Below are positions 25,044 through 33,642 of a stretch of DNA of 64,000 nucleotides, one piece after another. Within the stretch, counting starts at the first letter, position 1, and every line of letters starts with the position of its first letter. Origin of the DNA: Anderseniella sp963700735 (GTDB lineage Bacteria; Pseudomonadota; Alphaproteobacteria; Rhizobiales; Aestuariivirgaceae); NCBI GenBank assembly GCA_963700735.1, contig CAVOYR010000005.1, positions 764,713-828,712 of the forward strand, written 5' to 3'. Both the position numbers and the translations under genes were made by a program. Below the pieces are notes generated by a model. That model made no database searches, was not told the origin of the DNA, and saw only the letters and a program-made list of their open reading frames with translations.

Positions 25044-26188
25044 TGCGCGCCTCGATGATATCGGCGGCGCTGGTGGCAGCGCTCGTCGGCTACGGCTCGA
25101 CAATCGCGCTCGTGCTGGCGGCAGCGCAGTCGGTCGGCGCATCGCCAGAGCAAACCGCGTCCTGGGTTGCAGCAGTCTGCTTCGCCAAGGCCATTGGCTC
25201 ACTGACGCTCAGCGCCTGGAAGCGCGTACCCATGGTGCTGGCGTGGTCAACGCCTGGTGCGGCGATGATTGCCGCCTCCACCGGCATCAACATCAACGAG
25301 GCGGTCGGTGCGTTCATTTTCGCCGGGGTGCTGATTGCGCTGACCGGGGCATTGCCACCGGTCAATCGCGCCGTATCGGCCATTCCCACCGGCATCGCGT
25401 CAGGCATGCTCGCAGGCGTGCTGCTGCCGTTCTGCATCGCCGTTGCCACCCATGCCGTGAGCGACTGGCAACTGGTGTTGCCGCTGATTGCCGTGTTCCT
25501 GGTGGTGCGGCTGTTCAACCCGCTGTTCGCCGTGCTGGCGGCGCTGGCGGCAGGACTCGTGCTCGCCTTTGCGTTTGCCGGTGTGCCCGCGCCGCAGCTC
25601 GCCTTTGACGCCACACCGCTGGTGTTCATTCCGCCGGTGTTCTCGCCGGCCGTCCTCATCGGCCTCGGCCTGCCCCTCTACCTCGTCACCATGGCCTCGC
25701 AGAACCTGCCCGGCTTTGCCGTGCTGCGCGCCAGCGGCTACAACCCGCCGGTGCAGGCCGCCCTTGGCGTCACCGGCATCGGCTCTGCCATCGCGGCACT
25801 GTTCGGCGCGCATACCTTCAACATGGCCGCCATCACCGCCGCGATCTGCCTTGGCGACGACGTCCACCCGGACAAGGCGCAGCGCTGGAAGGTCGGCATT
25901 GCCTATGCGGGCTTCTGGGCTTTGCTCGGGCTGTTCGGACCGGCCATCACCGCCACCATCCTGGTCATGCCGAAGGCCATCATCGCGGTGGTTGCGGGCC
26001 TTGCCCTGATCACGCCCCTGATGGGTGCAGCCGCTTCAGCGTTCGAGCAACCGGCCACGCGGTTTGCGGCAGCCACGACGTTCATCTTCACCGCGTCGGG
26101 CATAGCGGCGTTCGGCATCGGGGCGGCGTTCTGGGGGCTGCTGGCCGGGCTGCTGGTGCACGGCCTTGATGCGCTGAAGCGGCGTTAA
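25043..26188 (+). CDS. BenE-family benzoate/H+ symporter-like carrier
   Basis: A 381-residue protein with about eleven hydrophobic helices. The BenE pattern is visible in LAWSTPGAAMIA, PTGIASGMLAGVLLPF, TMASQNLPGFAVLRASGY and GAHTFNMAAITAAICLGDD. BenE carriers take up benzoate or related aromatic acids by proton symport, but no aromatic degradation genes are nearby. The ATG overlaps the rsmD stop by one base. Confidence 0.88.
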   Translation: MRASMISAALVAALVGYGSTIALVLAAAQSVGASPEQTASWVAAVCFAKAIGSLTLSAWKRVPMVLAWSTPGAAMIAASTGININEAVGAFIFAGVLIALTGALPPVNRAVSAIPTGIASGMLAGVLLPFCIAVATHAVSDWQLVLPLIAVFLVVRLFNPLFAVLAALAAGLVLAFAFAGVPAPQLAFDATPLVFIPPVFSPAVLIGLGLPLYLVTMASQNLPGFAVLRASGYNPPVQAALGVTGIGSAIAALFGAHTFNMAAITAAICLGDDVHPDKAQRWKVGIAYAGFWALLGLFGPAITATILVMPKAIIAVVAGLALITPLMGAAASAFEQPATRFAAATTFIFTASGIAAFGIGAAFWGLLAGLLVHGLDALKRR

Positions 26189-26243
26189 TCCGGGCGTTAA
26201 TCCTGCCGTTCATGCTTGTTACAACCGCCGTTAACTCGCGATG

Positions 26244-27986
26244 TCAATTGCGACCAAACAGACGCTCGATATCACTCAATTTCAGCTCAACCCACGTCGG
26301 CCGGCCATGATTGCACTGGCCCGAATGAGGTGTTGCTTCCATTTCGCGCAACAATGCGTTCATTTCCTCCGGCTTCAGGCGGCGCCCCGAGCGCACCGAG
26401 CCATGGCACGCCATCGTCGCCAGCACATGATCGACGCGCTCCTGCACACCGGAGCTTGAATCGAGAGCCGCGATGTCGTCGCCCAGGTCCTTGATAAGCC
26501 TCGCAATATTGCTTCCCGCAATCAGCGCCGGCACTTCGCGCACGGCAATCGAGGCTGGTCCGAACCCGTCAATCACCAGCCCTGCTGCTTCCAGTTCTTC
26601 GGCGTGATCGAGCAGGCGCGCGGCGGTTGCGGCGTCCATGTCGATGATCTCCGGCACCAGCAGCGGTTGCCGTGCCACGCCTTCCGCGGCGCGCTGCGCC
26701 TTCATCCGTTCGTAGACAAGCCGCTCATGCGCTGCATGTTGATCGACGATCACCACACCTTCGCGAGTCTGGGAAATGATATAGTTTTCATGGACTTGCG
26801 TACGTGCGGCACCAAGCGGCGCATCCAGCATTTCTGGCGCTGGCGGCTCGCTGGCAACCGCACCGGACGGTGGCGCGAAAGCCTCGAATGCGGCCTGCAC
26901 CTCGGCAAACCCGGGCCGGGGGGGCGGGGCAAAGCTTGCTGCGTAGGCACGCGGTTCCGGCCGGAATGCGGCCATTGTTCCCGCCGACACGTTGGCCGGG
27001 CCGCGCTGGCCTGCCCCCGCCAGCGCCTGGCGGATGGAGCCAACAATCAGCCCGCGCACAAGGCCTGCATCACGAAACCGGACTTCCGTCTTGGCCGGGT
27101 GGACGTTCACGTCGACCTCGCCCGGTTCGATGGTAATGAACAGTGCAACTGCCGGGTGGCGGCCGCGCATCATGAAGTCGGCATAGGCCCCGCGCAGCGC
27201 GCCCGCGATGACCTTGTCGCGCACCGGCCGCCCGTTCACGTAGACGAACTGCTGGTTGGCCTGCGCGCGCGAATAGGTCGGCAAGCCGATCTGCCCGGTC
27301 AGGTGAACGCCGTCACGATGAGCCCTCAACCCTATGGAATTGCTGGAGAATTCATCTCCCATCAGGGCGCGGATGCGATCCGGCAGATCGCTTGCCCGCA
27401 ACGACACAAGTTCGGCCCCGTCAGACATCAGTGTGAACCGAACCTGCGGATGCGCCAGCGACAGGCGCCGGATCACATCGGCGGCCTGCGCCGTTTCTGC
27501 CCGCTCGGACTTGAGAAACTTCAGCCGCGCCGGCACCGCGTAGAACAGGTCCGTCGCCTCGATCTGGGTGCCGGCCGGATGGGACGCGGGCCGCACCGGC
27601 TGCTTTCGGCCACCCTCGACGCGGATCTCGTGCGCCTCGCCGCCACCGCGCGGGCGCGAAAGGATCTTGAGCCGGCACACCGATCCGATCGACGGCAGCG
27701 CCTCGCCGCGAAACCCCAGCGTGCGGATGTTGACGAGGTCATCTTCCGCCAGCTTTGAGGTGGCGTGGCGCTCCACTGCCAGGTCAAGCTCGTCCGCGCT
27801 CATGCCGCAGCCGTCGTCGGCGACGCGAATCAGGTTGCGGCCACCACCCGACAAGGTGATGTCGATTGCGGTTGCGCCGGCATCGAGTGCGTTCTCAACC
27901 AGTTCCTTGACCACCGACGCAGGCCGCTCGATCACCTCGCCGGCGGCGATGCGATTGATAGTGTTTTCTGACAGTTTGCGGATCAT
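26244..27986 (-). CDS. mutL: DNA mismatch repair protein MutL
   Basis: A 580-residue GHKL ATPase. The N-terminal ATP-binding motifs are ELVENALDAGA, VADDGCGM and RTLGFRGEALPSI. The C-terminal endonuclease-type dimerisation domain has DQHAAHERLVYERMK, ACHGSVRSGRRL and CNHGRPTWVEL, so this MutL has the metal-dependent nicking site found in bacteria without MutH. It ends a minus-strand run of genes that begins at ileS, 41 bases after pgi. Confidence 0.96.
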   Translation of the reverse strand: MIRKLSENTINRIAAGEVIERPASVVKELVENALDAGATAIDITLSGGGRNLIRVADDGCGMSADELDLAVERHATSKLAEDDLVNIRTLGFRGEALPSIGSVCRLKILSRPRGGGEAHEIRVEGGRKQPVRPASHPAGTQIEATDLFYAVPARLKFLKSERAETAQAADVIRRLSLAHPQVRFTLMSDGAELVSLRASDLPDRIRALMGDEFSSNSIGLRAHRDGVHLTGQIGLPTYSRAQANQQFVYVNGRPVRDKVIAGALRGAYADFMMRGRHPAVALFITIEPGEVDVNVHPAKTEVRFRDAGLVRGLIVGSIRQALAGAGQRGPANVSAGTMAAFRPEPRAYAASFAPPPRPGFAEVQAAFEAFAPPSGAVASEPPAPEMLDAPLGAARTQVHENYIISQTREGVVIVDQHAAHERLVYERMKAQRAAEGVARQPLLVPEIIDMDAATAARLLDHAEELEAAGLVIDGFGPASIAVREVPALIAGSNIARLIKDLGDDIAALDSSSGVQERVDHVLATMACHGSVRSGRRLKPEEMNALLREMEATPHSGQCNHGRPTWVELKLSDIERLFGRN

Positions 27987-28027
27987 GGTGCCAAACGCAG
28001 TCGAGGTGGTCCGTTCAGGCGACAGGC

Positions 28028-29350
28028 CTAGCCGTCCATGGCCTGAAGGTATTCGCGCGTGAGAACCTTGCCCTGCTCCACGGCCGGCTGGTCAAACGGA
28101 TCAATGTTCATCATGAACCCGGCCAGTATGGTTTCAAGCATGAAGTGCATCATGAGGGCGCCGGTGGTGAAGGCATCCACCTTATCCACTGAAAACACCC
28201 GTACCGGCCGGCCATTGCGCGACAGGACTTCAGCTGCTGCGGTCTGCTGGCAGGAGGTGACGTCACCCACCGTGCGCCCGGCGAGGTAGGCAAGCTGCGG
28301 ATCCCCCGACAGGTCTTGCGGCAGCAGCGGGCCCTGCCCCGCCGTGGCGGGTGCAATCAGGTTGACCAGTCTGCCAGCAGGGCCATCGATGAACAGTTGC
28401 ATCTGTGAGTGCTGGTCGACCGGCCCGGCAGCGGCAACGGGTTGCGAGCCCAGCCCCTGCTTGCCGAGGCTCTCGGCCCACAATTGCGCATACCACGCCG
28501 AGAACAGCCGGAGCCGGTCGGCATAGGGCATCATCACCGAGACGTTCATGCCACGGGCTTCCTGCAGCGCGACGCAGGCCACCGCGCCTTGAACAGGGTC
28601 CGCCTCGGGCGAAGTAAGCACGGCCTGCATCACCACACCGGCTCCGGCGCGAATGGCCTCGGGCTCGAGGCCGGCCACCAGTGCCGGCACCATGCCGACA
28701 TTGGACAGCACCGAGAACCGGCCACCAACCTTGGGGTCGTGGTCGAGCAGCCTCAGGCCATGCCGTTCGGCCAGCTTGAGCAAGGGATTGCGGGCGGCAT
28801 CGCCCGGTTCGGTCAGGGCAGCGCAATGGTCTGCCGCGACAAGTCCGCGGCGCGCCAAAGCGTCGAGCAAGCAAAGCGCCTGCACCATGGTCTCAGGCGT
28901 GCCGCCGGATTTCGACACGATGAATGTCCGGGTGGTCTCGAGCGGCAAGGTGTCGAGAGCCTGCTGCATGGTGTGCGCGTCGAGGTTGTCGAAGAAGTGC
29001 AGGCGTGCTGGCAAACCGGCCTCACAGCCAGGCACGCGGAAACCTGCCAACTGGGCGAGCGCCTGCGCACCAAGCGACGAGCCGCCCGTGCCAAGGAACA
29101 CGATGTCGGTTGCACCACCGGTGAGGAAATCTGCAACGCTGCGGCAGGCAGGCAGATCGACATCCTGCTCGGGCAATCGCAACAGCGGCAGCGCGCGGGT
29201 CTCGTACAAATCAATGAGCCGGGCGCGCGCAGCACTGGCGCGCACTTCCAGTGCCGCGATATCAGCCTGCGTCAACCCGGCCTTGCCGGCGCGATCTGAC
29301 ATCACGCCCGAAAGGTCCTGCAGGTATGGTTTGGAGGCAGTGCGTATCAT
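28028..29350 (-). CDS. pgi: Glucose-6-phosphate isomerase
   Basis: A 440-residue enzyme interconverting glucose 6-phosphate and fructose 6-phosphate. FLGTGGSSLGAQAL is the sugar-phosphate binding loop, FIVSKSGGTPETM the SIS-domain motif, and DQHSQMQLFIDGP and the late MNIDPFDQPAVEQGK are PGI signatures, with catalytic Glu/His/Lys positions in them. The length fits the shorter alphaproteobacterial form. The start at 29350 (MIRTASK) was chosen over one four codons upstream. Confidence 0.94.
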   Translation of the reverse strand: MIRTASKPYLQDLSGVMSDRAGKAGLTQADIAALEVRASAARARLIDLYETRALPLLRLPEQDVDLPACRSVADFLTGGATDIVFLGTGGSSLGAQALAQLAGFRVPGCEAGLPARLHFFDNLDAHTMQQALDTLPLETTRTFIVSKSGGTPETMVQALCLLDALARRGLVAADHCAALTEPGDAARNPLLKLAERHGLRLLDHDPKVGGRFSVLSNVGMVPALVAGLEPEAIRAGAGVVMQAVLTSPEADPVQGAVACVALQEARGMNVSVMMPYADRLRLFSAWYAQLWAESLGKQGLGSQPVAAAGPVDQHSQMQLFIDGPAGRLVNLIAPATAGQGPLLPQDLSGDPQLAYLAGRTVGDVTSCQQTAAAEVLSRNGRPVRVFSVDKVDAFTTGALMMHFMLETILAGFMMNIDPFDQPAVEQGKVLTREYLQAMDG

Positions 29351-29452
29351 GCGTGGTCTCACCCGTTCATCCTGCGCCCCAATGGTGCGGAATTGCAGGC
29401 CACACTAGCAGATTCGCAGCAGCACCAATGCGGCAGGCTTGGGGTCCAGACC

Positions 29453-30790
29453 CTAGCCCGGCGCGCCGGTTTTCAACGGAATTCCTTCAGGCCGGCCGAC
29501 TATGGAAATGCTGAGGTCCAGCGGCTTGATCAGGCGCTGGGCCACGCGCTTTGCATCCTCGATGGTGATCGCGTTGATCATGTCGTTGCGCTTGATCACA
29601 TAGTCGATGCCGAGGTCTTCCTCCTGGATGCCGAGCAGCTGGTTGGCGATCTTGCTGCTGGAATCAAAGCGCAGGGCATAGGAGCCGGTCAGGTAGGTCT
29701 TGGCGTCTTCCAGTTCCTTGGCCGTGGGGCCTGTCTCGGCCATGCGCTTCAGTTCAGCCCGCAGCACGTCAATGGTTTCGCCTGCACGGCTGTTCTGGGT
29801 AGACACCGAACCGGACAGCAGACCGGCATTGCCCCAAGCCGCGAGGCCCGTGTAGATGCCATAGGTGAGGCCGCGCTTTTCACGGATCTCTTCCATCAGG
29901 CGCGAGCCGAAGCCGCCATCGCCCAGCACGAAGTTCATGACATAGGCTGCCATGAAGTCCGGGTCGGACCGGACCATGCCGGGCATGGCGAACGCCATGA
30001 CCGATTGCGGAATGTCGCGTTCAACGATGGTGATCGAGCCGGTCTCCGGCCATTTCACATCAGGCACGGACATTGGTTCGGACTTGGCAGGCAGGCTGCC
30101 GAACACCTTGTCGAGCACCTTGCCAAGCTCTTCCTCAGAAATATCTCCGACCACGGCAACCTTGAGCCGGTCACGGGTGAACATCGTCTTCCATGCCGCG
30201 CGCAGGTCGTCCGGTGACATGGCCGCAACCGTATCGACGCTGCCCTTTTCATCGCGGGCATATGGGTGGTCGCCAAAGATCGACTTGAGCAGCTCGCGGT
30301 TGGCAATACGCGAGGGGTTTTCGGCATCGCCCTGGATCGACAGCTGGATCTGGCCGCGCACCTTGTCCATCGGCGCAACATCGAAGCGTGGCTCGTTGAC
30401 TGCCTTGCGCAGCAACTCGAATGCCTCGTTCTTGTACTCGGTCAGCGTCTGGAAACCACCGGTGAAGGACTCGCGATCGTTCTGCCAGGACATGCGGACG
30501 GCGAGTTCCGACATGCGCTGCTGGAAGGCTTCGCTGTCGAGGTCGGCCGCGCCTTCATCGAGCATGCCGGACAGGAAATATGACCGGCCCACCTTGTCGG
30601 CAGGATCACTGACCGAGCCGCCCTTGAACGAGAAGTTCATGGCGACCATCGGGATGGTGCTGTCGGAGACCAGCCAGGCCTTGATGCCGCCGGGCGAGGT
30701 CACTTCCCTGATCTCGAATGCCTGGGCGCTGACGATTTGCAGGAAGCCCGCGAGCATCATGACCAGGGTGAGTTTGACTGCTTTCATCAT
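29453..30790 (-). CDS. M16 peptidase-family protein lacking the zinc motif (non-catalytic partner)
   Basis: A 445-residue protein with a signal peptide (MMKAVKLTLVMMLAGFLQIVSAQA) and the M16 fold. At the place of the HxxEH zinc motif it has SYFLSGMLDEGA, so it cannot bind the catalytic zinc. The Arg/Tyr pair of the substrate-binding half is kept (EKRGLTYGIYTGL). In this family an inactive subunit pairs with an active one; the active partner is the gene just upstream (30842-32242). It is predicted to be periplasmic. Confidence 0.92.
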   Translation of the reverse strand: MMKAVKLTLVMMLAGFLQIVSAQAFEIREVTSPGGIKAWLVSDSTIPMVAMNFSFKGGSVSDPADKVGRSYFLSGMLDEGAADLDSEAFQQRMSELAVRMSWQNDRESFTGGFQTLTEYKNEAFELLRKAVNEPRFDVAPMDKVRGQIQLSIQGDAENPSRIANRELLKSIFGDHPYARDEKGSVDTVAAMSPDDLRAAWKTMFTRDRLKVAVVGDISEEELGKVLDKVFGSLPAKSEPMSVPDVKWPETGSITIVERDIPQSVMAFAMPGMVRSDPDFMAAYVMNFVLGDGGFGSRLMEEIREKRGLTYGIYTGLAAWGNAGLLSGSVSTQNSRAGETIDVLRAELKRMAETGPTAKELEDAKTYLTGSYALRFDSSSKIANQLLGIQEEDLGIDYVIKRNDMINAITIEDAKRVAQRLIKPLDLSISIVGRPEGIPLKTGAPG

Positions 30791-30841
30791 GCCGTTTTCC
30801 GATTGTCCGGTTGAATGTCGTTGCGAGGGCGCGAGCGGTAA

Positions 30842-32242
30842 TCAGTTTGCCGCGGCTGCCGCCTTTTCAGGCGCGGGCAGCAGGATGCCCGTGGTCGAGC
30901 GGTTCGCGGTCAGGAATGCCTTGGCGGCGTTGGTGACCTGTTCGGGTGTGACCTGCTTGATGCGGTCCGTCCAACCCAGTGTGTCCTCTACGCTGCGGCC
31001 TATGGCGAACTGCGATCCGAACAGGTAGGCAAGCTGGAACTGGCTGTCGAGCGAGTAGACAGTGGCGGCCAGCAGCTGCGTCCTGGAGCGTTCGACCAGA
31101 GCCGGATCGATGCCGTCGGTCTTAAGCTTGAGCAGTGCCGCGTCCAGCGCCTGTTCTGCCACGGCCACGTCTACACCCGGCGCGGGATTGAGGGAGATGG
31201 ACAGTTCGCCATGGTCAAGCGTGTCACCGTTGTACCAGGTCTGGACCTGCGAGGCGACGCGCTGGCGCACCACCAGCTCACGGTACAGGTATGACGACGA
31301 GCCCTGGCCCAATCCGGTGCCCAGCACGTCAAGCGCTTCGCCGACGCCCGGTCCGGCCTGGTTCACGCCGGGCACGATGTACATGCGGCTGATCGACGGC
31401 GAGGCAACGCGGGGGTCCGACATCTCGACACGCTTTGCAGCGATGAACGAGGGCTCCAGGGTGCGCTTGCGAGGCTGCACCTCTGCGGTGTTCTTCAGCA
31501 CGCCGTAATACTTCTTCGCCAGTTCGTAGACCGTGTCGGGGTCAACGTCGCCGGCAACAACCAGTGCTGCATTGGCTGGCGTGTAGTGCCTTGCATAGAA
31601 GGCCTTGGCATCGGCGGCGGACAAGCCTTCAACCTCCGACATCCAGCCAATGATCGGCCGGCCATAGGGGTGTGCGATGTAGGCGGTCGCGTTCATCTGC
31701 TCGCTCATCAGGGCGGCGGGATCGTTGTCGGTGCGCGACCTGCGTTCTTCCTTGACCACTTCAAGCTCGGTCTTCACGTCCTTGTCGTCGAAAACGCTGT
31801 TAGCCATGCGATCGGCTTCGAGCTTCATGACCAGCTCAAGCCGGTCGGTGGCGATGCGCTCGTAATAGGCGGTAAAATCGTAGCTGGTGAAGGCGTTGTC
31901 CTCACCGCCATTGATGCGGATGATGCGCGAGAACTCGCCCGGCTTGAGGGTTTTCGTGCCCTTGAACAGCAGGTGCTCGAGGTAATGCGCAATACCGGAC
32001 TTGCCGAGCTCCTCGTCAGCCGAGCCGACGCGGTACCACACCATCTGGGTGACGACCGGTGCACGGCGGTCCGGCACCACGATGACCTGCATGCCGTTTT
32101 GCAGCGTGTACTGCTTGACATCAACGTTCAGCGCGCGCGCTGGAAGCGCAATGGCCAGCAGCAGTGCAGTGGTCAGCACGCAGGCGGCGAACAGTCTAGT
32201 GGATTGGCGGATGAATGGCTTGCGTGCACCAGCAGCGTTCAA
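30842..32242 (-). CDS. M16 zinc peptidase, catalytic subunit
   Basis: A 466-residue periplasmic peptidase with an N-terminal signal peptide (LLLAIALPARA). The zinc motif is intact as HYLEH at residues 86-90, with the distal Glu in the ELEVVKEERRSR segment. It forms a pair with the inactive M16 protein 51 bases downstream. Such pairs make clam-shell heterodimers that degrade peptides. Strand and spacing place both in the ileS-lspA-pgi-mutL gene run. Confidence 0.94.
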   Translation of the reverse strand: MNAAGARKPFIRQSTRLFAACVLTTALLLAIALPARALNVDVKQYTLQNGMQVIVVPDRRAPVVTQMVWYRVGSADEELGKSGIAHYLEHLLFKGTKTLKPGEFSRIIRINGGEDNAFTSYDFTAYYERIATDRLELVMKLEADRMANSVFDDKDVKTELEVVKEERRSRTDNDPAALMSEQMNATAYIAHPYGRPIIGWMSEVEGLSAADAKAFYARHYTPANAALVVAGDVDPDTVYELAKKYYGVLKNTAEVQPRKRTLEPSFIAAKRVEMSDPRVASPSISRMYIVPGVNQAGPGVGEALDVLGTGLGQGSSSYLYRELVVRQRVASQVQTWYNGDTLDHGELSISLNPAPGVDVAVAEQALDAALLKLKTDGIDPALVERSRTQLLAATVYSLDSQFQLAYLFGSQFAIGRSVEDTLGWTDRIKQVTPEQVTNAAKAFLTANRSTTGILLPAPEKAAAAAN

Positions 32243-32416
32243 GACGATGGCCTCCAGTCAGGTGGGATCGCAGGTGAAGCGGCCACATGGCAAGCATGGG
32301 CGGCCCGTCGCGAAAACATCAAATCACGTTGAATTCAGCATGCACGATTGTGCATTCACGTGCCACTGAACTCTTCGTAACATCGCCCCGGCGAGACAGG
32401 ATGTGCAACACCAAAA

Positions 32417-32992
32417 TCAGTTGCCTGACCAGACTTCGCCCATGTTGAAGATGGTGCCGTAACTCGGGTTCTGGGCACGCTTCTTCTCGATGCTCTTCTG
32501 GCGCAGTGCCTCGTTGAGGGTGGCTTGCGTCTTGCGCGTACCGTCAGCGTTGTACGGGTTGATGCCGTTGTCGTAGTACACCTTGTCCTGCGGCTTGACG
32601 GTGCTGGCTTGCGGGGCTGCGGGCGCAGACGGCGCATAGGCCTGCTGCTGCGGTGCGGGCGCTGGCGCCGAATTCTGCCAGGCAGGTTGCTGCTGGGCAG
32701 CGGCCGGCGGCTGGTAGGACGGTTGCGGCGGTGGCGGCGCCTGGTAGGTTGGCGAACCGCGCTGGCCCTGCTGCACGGCCAGGCCGTTGGAGGGCGCAGG
32801 CGCATTGGCAGCGCCGGGCTGGCGCAGCGCCATGTCTGGCGGCATCGACAAGGGCCGGTTGGTGCTGACGACGTTCTCGTCCGGCGTGCTCTTGCCGGCG
32901 TCAAACGCGTCCATGACACTGGTTTCCGAACAGGCGGCCAGCAGCGGCAAGGCGCAAATGGCAAGTCCGGTCCTGACCAAGCGTTTCAGCAT
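32417..32992 (-). CDS. DUF3035/BamF-like lipoprotein
   Basis: A 191-residue lipoprotein with a signal peptide ending in the lipobox LLAAC at residues 17-21. Then comes DENVVSTNRPLSMPPDMALR, the pattern of DUF3035 proteins, and a long Gln/Pro/Ala-rich region. The C-terminal KTQATLNEALRQKSIEKKRA is basic. In alphaproteobacteria BamF, an outer membrane assembly subunit, belongs to this family. Its position between lspA (lipoprotein signal peptidase) and the M16 genes fits. A good AAGGAGAG ribosome site precedes the start at 32992. The BamF role is inferred. Confidence 0.75.
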   Translation of the reverse strand: MLKRLVRTGLAICALPLLAACSETSVMDAFDAGKSTPDENVVSTNRPLSMPPDMALRQPGAANAPAPSNGLAVQQGQRGSPTYQAPPPPQPSYQPPAAAQQQPAWQNSAPAPAPQQQAYAPSAPAAPQASTVKPQDKVYYDNGINPYNADGTRKTQATLNEALRQKSIEKKRAQNPSYGTIFNMGEVWSGN

Positions 32993-33132
32993 TACCCTCT
33001 CCTTACGATACGTCTGGCGGCAGATTCTGCAGCAAATGTTGCAGGACCCCGGCTCGCGCAATTGCCGCCACCGGTGACGGGTGACAGCAGTTTTGGGCGA
33101 AAGCAAGGCCCGGGCCATCACAAGCCGGTCAG

Positions 33133-33642
33133 TCAGCGGGGTTGATCCTGCCCCTTGCCGAAGACGGAGTCATACATCAGCACGGCCACCCCGGCAACGA
33201 TGGCCACGTCGGCAAGGTTGAAGACGTACCAGCTGAACGATCCGGCGTAGAGGTGGAAGAAGTCAGCCACCGCACCGTGCACCAGCCGGTCGGTGGCGTT
33301 GGCCAGTGCACCGCCCAGCACCAGCCCGATGGCGGCTGCCAGCAACGGTCTGGTCTGCCGGGCCAGCCACATCACCAGCACGGCCGATATGACCAGCGAC
33401 AGGATGATGAGCATCCACTTGACGAACTGCGAATGCGAGGCAAACCAGCCGTAGGAGATGCCGTAGTTCCACACCATGACCAGGTCGAACCCCGGCATGA
33501 CGTTCACCGGCTGGCGTGCGGCAATGCCGTAGGGGCCGAGCATGTACCACTTGTGCGCCTGGTCCAGCACGTACGCCAGCACGGCAATGCCCGTTCCGGC
33601 CGCAGACAGCGGCCCCCAGAAGCGCCGGGCTCCAGCCACCAT
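33133..33642 (-). CDS. lspA: Lipoprotein signal peptidase (signal peptidase II)
   Basis: A 169-residue inner-membrane aspartyl protease with four hydrophobic helices. The catalytic aspartates are D118 in ANATDRLVHGAVADF and D145 in FNLADVAIVAG. It cleaves prolipoproteins after lipid attachment, and the BamF-like lipoprotein next to it would be one substrate. The ATG at 33642 overlaps the ileS stop (TGATG), which fixes the start and implies coupling. Confidence 0.93.
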   Translation of the reverse strand: MVAGARRFWGPLSAAGTGIAVLAYVLDQAHKWYMLGPYGIAARQPVNVMPGFDLVMVWNYGISYGWFASHSQFVKWMLIILSLVISAVLVMWLARQTRPLLAAAIGLVLGGALANATDRLVHGAVADFFHLYAGSFSWYVFNLADVAIVAGVAVLMYDSVFGKGQDQPR